Shown: positions 6,456-10,120 of the stretch, piece after piece | How the letters are laid out: the number at the start of each line of letters is the position of its first letter | Position numbering within the stretch: position 1 is the first letter of the stretch | Source of the DNA: Kangiellaceae bacterium | GTDB taxonomy: Bacteria; Pseudomonadota; Gammaproteobacteria; Enterobacterales; Kangiellaceae | Direction: 5' to 3' | Length of the DNA stretch: 10,120 bases | NCBI GenBank assembly: GCA_030590405.1 | Contig: JAUUYO010000123.1 | Coordinates: forward strand, 1 to 10,120 | The notes under the pieces: model-generated | Database searches by the model: none | Told to the model about the DNA's origin: nothing | What the model saw: only the letters and a program-made list of their open reading frames with translations | Made by a program: the position numbers and the translations under genes

Positions 6456-6969
6456 TTTGATATCCTCTGAGGGTTGACATTGTGGCTGTGCTGTTGAGTT
6501 TTTGCTTGGTTGGTTTAGATGGTCTTGGTTTAGATGGTCTTGTTTCAGATGAAAATAGCTCTGGATCGTCGAGACTGTTGAGTATAGTGCAATTTTCGGC
6601 ACTTTCACTTCCTCCACAGCAAGCATGGTACAAACTGGTCAAAGCTTGTTGCATTTTTTGAAGATCGAGTATTTTAGACTCAATTTCCCGCATTTTAGCC
6701 CCCGTATGGTTTTTTACATCTTCACAAGTATGGCTGTCTTTGTGAGTTCTGAGGGATAACAGTTGCTTGATGTCTTGCAGCGAGAACCCAACTTTTTTGG
6801 CATGCAAAATAAAGTGCAGCTTTTGTTCATCGTTTGAACTATACAATCGATAGCCAGTGGTTGTCCGTTGTTTGGGCGTGAGAAGCCCCTCTGCTTCATA
6901 AAAGCGCAAAGCTTCGACCGATATTTTGCTACGTTTGGCGAGTAATCCGATTTTTATAAGCTGGCTCAT
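6448..6969 (-). CDS. ZntR-like MerR-family metal-responsive regulator
   Basis: This 173-residue activator has an N-terminal MerR winged helix-turn-helix (IGLLAKRSKISVEALRFYEAEGLLTP, then TTTGYRLYSSND), a long dimer helix (about 82-113) and a metal loop. Its cysteines C82 (HTCED), C117-C118 (HACCGG) and C127 (ENCTIL) align with C79, C114-C115 and C124 of E. coli ZntR. The ZntR H119 position is E122 here. Zinc, cadmium or lead sensing is thus plausible but unproven. Residues about 137-173 form an extra polar tail, including a PSKPRPSKP repeat, that ZntR (141 residues) lacks. The ATG at 6969 has no recognisable Shine-Dalgarno. The gene is first in an operon with the permease and sits about 31 nt after its own predicted start of transcription. 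Confidence 0.93.
   Translation of the reverse strand: MSQLIKIGLLAKRSKISVEALRFYEAEGLLTPKQRTTTGYRLYSSNDEQKLHFILHAKKVGFSLQDIKQLLSLRTHKDSHTCEDVKNHTGAKMREIESKILDLQKMQQALTSLYHACCGGSESAENCTILNSLDDPELFSSETRPSKPRPSKPTKQKLNSTATMSTLRGYQND
6512..6541. repeat. 2 x 15-bp in-frame tandem duplication in the merR tail
   Basis: GGTTTAGATGGTCTT occurs at 6512-6526 and again exactly at 6527-6541, followed by a degenerate partial third copy (GTTTCAGATG). At 15 bp it keeps frame and encodes the doubled RPSKP in the C-terminal tail of the MerR-type protein. The tail lies outside the DNA-binding and metal-binding parts. Confidence 0.85.
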
Positions 6970-7006
6970 CGTTATAAATAGTATTCGGTATAAATTGAAT
7001 AGAGCG

Positions 7007-7038
7007 ATTATAAACCCTAAAGTAAACTATAGGGTCAA
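7007..7038 (-). promoter_or_regulatory. MerR-type promoter-operator of the metal-efflux operon
   Basis: On the minus strand, -35 TTGACC (plus 7033-7038) and -10 TATAAT (plus 7007-7012, perfect) are 20 bp apart, the over-long spacing that marks MerR-activated promoters. The spacer holds a 22-bp dyad (plus 7014-7035) with outer arms ACCCTA/TAGGGT and inner AGT/ACT, one mismatched pair and a 2-bp centre. This closely resembles the E. coli zntA operator (ACTCT, AGT, ACT, AGAGT) and CadR/PbrR-type sites. Initiation would fall near 7000, and the first gene read is merR itself, so regulator and exporter are predicted to be switched on together by metal. Confidence 0.9.
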
Positions 7039-7064
7039 GTTTATTTGAGTTTTTATTAGAAAAA

Positions 7065-7091
7065 TTAGCACTCAAAGGGGTTGAGTGCCAA
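7065..7091. promoter_or_regulatory. CIRCE operator (HrcA-binding site) of groESL
   Basis: TTAGCACTC (7065-7073), nine bases, then GAGTGCCAA (7083-7091) match the CIRCE consensus (TTAGCACTC-N9-GAGTGCTAA) with a single change, T to C, in the right arm. CIRCE is bound by the heat-labile repressor HrcA; the hrcA gene is not in this window. The right arm overlaps the -35 boxes of the groESL promoters, so binding should repress them. Confidence 0.92.
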
Positions 7092-7110
7092 AAAATAACC
7101 CCCATATAAC
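7081..7110 (+). promoter_or_regulatory. Overlapping sigma-32-like and sigma-70-like groESL promoters
   Basis: TTGAGT (7081-7086) followed after 13 bp by CCCCATAT (7100-7107) resembles the sigma-32 heat-shock pattern (CTTGAAA, 13-17 bp, CCCCATNT); the -10 is excellent and the -35 partial. The same TTGAGT lies 18 bp from TATAAC (7105-7110), a usable sigma-70 pair. Initiation near 7114 leaves a leader of about 80 nt. Overlap with the CIRCE right arm implies heat-shock activation plus HrcA repression. Confidence 0.7.
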
Positions 7111-7194
7111 CCTCGTCATTTAAATTTTAACAATTAGCCAACCCCAAGATTTTTAAAAAATAGCCGGAATTGGCAATTATCAGGAGAAAAATCG

Positions 7195-7482
7195 ATGAGT
7201 ATTCGTCCTTTACATGATCGCGTTCTAGTTAGACGTATTGAAGATGAAACAGTCAGTGCAGGTGGTATCTTAATACCTGATAACGCCAAAGAAAAACCCA
7301 GCCGTGGCGAGATCCTGGCGATCGGAAACGGTAAGCATTTAGAAAACGGCGATGTACGTCCATTAGAAGTAAAAGTTGGCGATAAAGTTCTTTTCGGCAA
7401 GTATTCAGGTAGTGAAGTAAAGGTTGATGGCGAAGAATTATTAGTGATGCGTGAAGACGATATCGTTGGCATCATCGAGTAA
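7195..7482 (+). CDS. groES: Co-chaperonin GroES
   Basis: GroES forms the heptameric lid of the GroEL folding chamber in the cytosol. At 95 residues it is near full standard length. The N-terminus SIRPLHDRVLVRRIEDE is typical. The mobile loop (ETVSAGGILIPDNAKEKP) contains the GGI-L contact motif for GroEL, and GEILAIGNGK plus VKVGDKVLFGKYSGSEVKVDGEELLVM complete the fold. The ATG has a strong AGGAG (7182-7186) 8 nt upstream. It is the first gene of groESL, 55 bp before groEL. The metal-efflux operon diverges from it. Confidence 0.98.
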   Translation: MSIRPLHDRVLVRRIEDETVSAGGILIPDNAKEKPSRGEILAIGNGKHLENGDVRPLEVKVGDKVLFGKYSGSEVKVDGEELLVMREDDIVGIIE

Positions 7483-7537
7483 CTAGCAACTTTTTATCAA
7501 GCATATTTAATAGAAGATTAATTAGAGGAAAATAATC

Positions 7538-9193
7538 ATGTCAGCAAAAGACGTAAGATTTGGCGATGACGCACGTTCACTAATGGTGAATGGAGTAAAC
7601 ATTTTGGCCAACGCAGTAAAAGTCACTTTAGGTCCTAAAGGACGTAATGTCATTTTAGATCGCTCTTTCGGCGCGCCAACTGTGACTAAAGATGGTGTTT
7701 CAGTTGCTAAAGAAATCGAACTGGAAAATAAATTTGAAAACATGGGCGCTCAAATGGTGAAAGAAGTTGCTTCGCAAACTTCTGATGTGGCCGGTGACGG
7801 AACAACCACTGCAACGGTATTAGCTCAGTCAATATTAAATGAAGGTTTGAAATCGGTTGCTGCGGGTATGAATCCAATGGACCTTAAGCGTGGTATTGAC
7901 CAGGCAGTTAAAGCGATTGTTGCTGAACTGGAAAACGTTTCCGTTGCCTGTGAAGATGATAAAGCGATCGCTCAGGTAGGTACTATCTCAGCTAACTCTG
8001 ATAAAGATGTGGGTGACATCATTGCTACGGCGATGGGCAAAGTTGGTAAAGAAGGGGTTATCACCGTTGAAGAAGGTTCTGGTTTGGAAAATGAATTAGA
8101 CGTAGTTGAAGGTATGCAGTTTGACCGTGGTTATTTATCCCCTTATTTCATCAACAATCAAGACAGCATGTCGGTTGAATTAGAAACCCCATTAGTTTTA
8201 ATCGTTGATAAGAAAATTTCAAACATTCGTGAAATGCTTCCAGTATTAGAGAATGTGGCTAAAGCAGGCAAGCCATTATTAATCATCGCAGAAGATGTTG
8301 ATGGTGAAGCACTTGCAACATTGGTTGTTAACAACATTCGTGGCATCGTTAAAGTAGCAGCCGTTAAAGCACCTGGTTTTGGTGACCGCCGTAAAGCGAT
8401 GTTAGAAGATATTGCTATCTTAACTGGCGCAACCGTTATCTCTGAAGAAGTTGGGTTGTCTTTAGAAACTGCTACTTTGGATGATTTAGGAACTGCTAAG
8501 AAAATTTCTATCACTAAAGAAAACACCACCATCATCGATGGTGCAGGCGAAACGGCTAACATCGAAGCACGAGTTGAAATGATCCGTCGTCAAATTGAAG
8601 AAACTTCTTCTGATTACGATAAAGAGAAACTTCAAGAGCGTGTAGCTAAACTAGCTGGCGGTGTTGCAGTGATTAAAGTGGGCGCAGCGACTGAAATCGA
8701 AATGAAAGAAAAGAAAGCCCGGGTTGAAGATGCGCTTCACGCCACTCGCGCAGCGGTTGAAGAAGGCGTAGTACCTGGCGGCGGTGTTGCTTTGGTTCGC
8801 GCTGCTTCTAAAGTAGGTGAAATTAAAGGTGAAAATGATGACCAGACTGCTGGCATTCATATTTTATTCCGTGCAGTTAATGAGCCTTTACGTCAAATCG
8901 TGGCTAACGCTGGCGATGAAGCGTCTGTTGTTCTGAACGACGTCGCCGCAGGCGAAGGTAATTATGGTTACAACGCGGCAACTAGCGAATACGGCGATAT
9001 GATCGAAATGGGTATTCTTGATCCAACTAAAGTCACTCGTAGCGCATTACAGCATGCCGCTTCAGTTTCTGGATTGATGATTACTACCGAAGCTATGGTT
9101 GCTGATATGCCTGCTGATGATGCTGCTGGCGCGCCTGATATGGGCGGCATGGGCGGAATGGGTGGTATGGGCGGCATGCCTGGAATGATGTAA
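7538..9193 (+). CDS. groEL: Chaperonin GroEL (60 kDa)
   Basis: GroEL is the ATP-driven double-ring chaperonin that folds proteins with GroES. The 551 residues are slightly longer than the E. coli 548. Signature features are AKDVRFGDDAR at the N-terminus, LGPKGRNVILD (31-41), the catalytic D52 (TKDGV), the ATP-binding GDGTTT (86-91) with D87, the equatorial VEDALHATRAAVEEGVVPGGG stretch with the expected D398-equivalent, and the flexible C-terminal tail of four GGM repeats ending PGMM. The ATG has AGAGGAA (7524-7530) 7 nt upstream. It is co-transcribed with groES and ends at a strong terminator 31 bp downstream. No anomaly is seen in length or motifs. Confidence 0.99.
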   Translation: MSAKDVRFGDDARSLMVNGVNILANAVKVTLGPKGRNVILDRSFGAPTVTKDGVSVAKEIELENKFENMGAQMVKEVASQTSDVAGDGTTTATVLAQSILNEGLKSVAAGMNPMDLKRGIDQAVKAIVAELENVSVACEDDKAIAQVGTISANSDKDVGDIIATAMGKVGKEGVITVEEGSGLENELDVVEGMQFDRGYLSPYFINNQDSMSVELETPLVLIVDKKISNIREMLPVLENVAKAGKPLLIIAEDVDGEALATLVVNNIRGIVKVAAVKAPGFGDRRKAMLEDIAILTGATVISEEVGLSLETATLDDLGTAKKISITKENTTIIDGAGETANIEARVEMIRRQIEETSSDYDKEKLQERVAKLAGGVAVIKVGAATEIEMKEKKARVEDALHATRAAVEEGVVPGGGVALVRAASKVGEIKGENDDQTAGIHILFRAVNEPLRQIVANAGDEASVVLNDVAAGEGNYGYNAATSEYGDMIEMGILDPTKVTRSALQHAASVSGLMITTEAMVADMPADDAAGAPDMGGMGGMGGMGGMPGMM

Positions 9194-9224
9194 AATTTTT
9201 GAGTCATATATAACTCATTTTAAG

Positions 9225-9255
9225 AAGGCCTGAATAGCAATATTCGGGCTTTTTT
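9225..9255 (+). terminator. Intrinsic terminator of groESL
   Basis: GCCTGAATA (9228-9236) and TATTCGGGC (9241-9249) form a 9-bp stem with one G-U pair around a GCAA tetraloop of the stable GNRA class, followed by six T residues (9250-9255). An A-rich upstream side (9225-9226) lets the stem extend into the T-run. It lies 31 bp after the groEL stop. Confidence 0.92.
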
Positions 9256-9413
9256 GTTTGTATCTATTTATAAATTTTTAATCTGTCTGCTGAGCAGCTC
9301 ATTGGCCCAGGAAATGGTTTATCTCCATTTAATTTTTTCGTTCACTAAGTGTGCATTGCTGAAATTAGCCAACGTTCAAAAATGATAACGGTTATATTTT
9401 TTATGTGCCCAAT

Positions 9414-10120
9414 TTATGTTAGTTTCTTAAAGAGTTCTGCACGATAACTTTTTCCAATCGTAATATCATCTTTTCCCAATAGTAAGTGGTCTTTCTCTAC
9501 AGTATCGACATGACTCAAATTCACAATGAAGCGTCGATGTACCCGGGCAAAATCATTTGCTGGCAATCTGTCTTGCATTTGCGTGAGAGTTTGCAGGATC
9601 AACAAGTTGTCATTACTTAGTGTATGAATAGAAACATAGTCACCGTTGCTCTCAACAAAACGAATATCGTTAAAGTCAATTCGTTTCCAATGTGTATTAA
9701 CTTTGACAAATAAATAATCAACATTTTTGGTTGGTTTTTCATCAGTCATTATTTCTATAACTTGTGTAGGAGATTCCAGCTCCGGTTGTTGATTATCTAA
9801 CAATCGGCGGTGCTCAATCGCTTTGTTGACTGATTTTAGAAATCTCGGAAACATAACGGGTTTAACCAGATAGTCGATAGCGTCATGCTGAAATCCTTCA
9901 ACAGCAAATTCAGGATAGGCAGTAGAAAATATCACTAAGGGTTTTGAAGAAAGGCTCTGTAATAATTCTAAACCAGTAATGTCCGGCATTTGAATATCGA
10001 GAAACAACAGATCGACAGGTTCGCGTTGCAGGTAGTCAAGCGCATCAATAGCATTTTGAAACTGCGCGACCACATTTAATGCGGGTACTTTTTCTGCGTA
10101 GCTCACCATCAACTTTAACG
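9414..10120 (-). CDS. LytTR-family response regulator (N-terminus outside window)
   Basis: This two-component regulator combines a CheY-like receiver and a C-terminal LytTR DNA-binding domain. The receiver's phosphoacceptor aspartate is in FLDIQMPD (codon at 9996-9998), and the switch residues are in IFSTAYPEFAVEGF and DYLVKP. The LytTR domain covers about the last 100 residues (DYLFVKVNTHWKRI, IRFVESNGDYVSIHT, FARVHRRFIVNLSHVD). The internal TTG/ATG codons near 10110 are unlikely starts, because the frame stays open to the window edge and the receiver still lacks its first strand and acidic DDE pocket, about 20 residues. A histidine kinase gene often lies next to such regulators but is not visible here. 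The 158 bp between the groESL terminator and this stop hold an 11-bp CTGCT-G-AGCAG palindrome (9287-9297) and no gene. Confidence 0.95.
   Translation of the reverse strand, partial: LKLMVSYAEKVPALNVVAQFQNAIDALDYLQREPVDLLFLDIQMPDITGLELLQSLSSKPLVIFSTAYPEFAVEGFQHDAIDYLVKPVMFPRFLKSVNKAIEHRRLLDNQQPELESPTQVIEIMTDEKPTKNVDYLFVKVNTHWKRIDFNDIRFVESNGDYVSIHTLSNDNLLILQTLTQMQDRLPANDFARVHRRFIVNLSHVDTVEKDHLLLGKDDITIGKSYRAELFKKLT

Noticed and set aside
6456..6626. 57-residue N-terminal extension of the permease
   Set aside because: The extension is polar, low in complexity and out of frame within merR. The internal ATG at 6455 has a good ribosome site and starts directly with the first membrane helix.
9200..9217. 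TGAGT / ACTCA hairpin just after groEL as a terminator
   Set aside because: The stem is 5 bp of mostly weak pairs and lacks a T-run; the strong hairpin with six T residues at 9225-9255 is the evident terminator.

Overview
The window reads as the chromosome of an AT-rich gammaproteobacterium. The signs are an aroQ-accB-accC block, a GroEL of proteobacterial type with a GGM tail, a DUF4124-type protein and a ZntR-like MerR regulator. A Kangiella/Aliikangiella-like marine lineage would fit, but that is a guess from overall character and not something the sequence proves. Nearly all of the window is ordinary core genome. I see no CRISPR array, tRNA, rRNA, phage gene or intact insertion sequence, and no clearly new defence or mobile system.

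Layout, left to right. (1) 2-478: the 3' end of a DUF4124-type protein on the plus strand, then a 3 x 14-bp tandem repeat and an intrinsic terminator. (2) 753-2154: a LysR-type regulator divergent from a small DUF1330-like protein, with two inverted repeats between them. (3) 2256-4887, minus strand: aroQ, accB, accC. A 5 x 17-bp tandem repeat separates aroQ from accB, and an unusually long 266-bp spacer containing an 89-bp inverted-repeat structure separates accB from accC. (4) 4888-5255: a gene-free stretch with a dense cluster of palindromes next to a candidate aroQ promoter. (5) 5256-6969, minus strand: a two-gene metal-efflux operon made of a ZntR-like MerR regulator and an SO_0444-type (ArsP_1/DUF318) permease. 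The genes overlap by 8 bases and are read from a MerR-type promoter with a 20-bp spacer over a dyad. (6) 7065-9255, plus strand: groES-groEL with a CIRCE operator, a sigma-32-like promoter, a sigma-70-like promoter and a strong terminator. (7) 9414-10120, minus strand: a LytTR response regulator whose first codons lie beyond the window edge.

How the genes work together. AccB and AccC are the biotin carrier and biotin carboxylase of acetyl-CoA carboxylase (fatty acid synthesis); AroQ works in the shikimate pathway, and its place beside accB is a common gammaproteobacterial arrangement. The MerR-type protein should sense a thiophilic or divalent metal and switch on its own gene plus the exporter. 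The metal-operon promoter and the chaperonin promoter diverge from one 225-bp intergenic region; the MerR -35 box and the CIRCE operator are only 26 bp apart. The best leads are the inverted-repeat element inside accBC, the palindrome cluster upstream of aroQ, the layered control of groESL and the modified metal site of the MerR protein.
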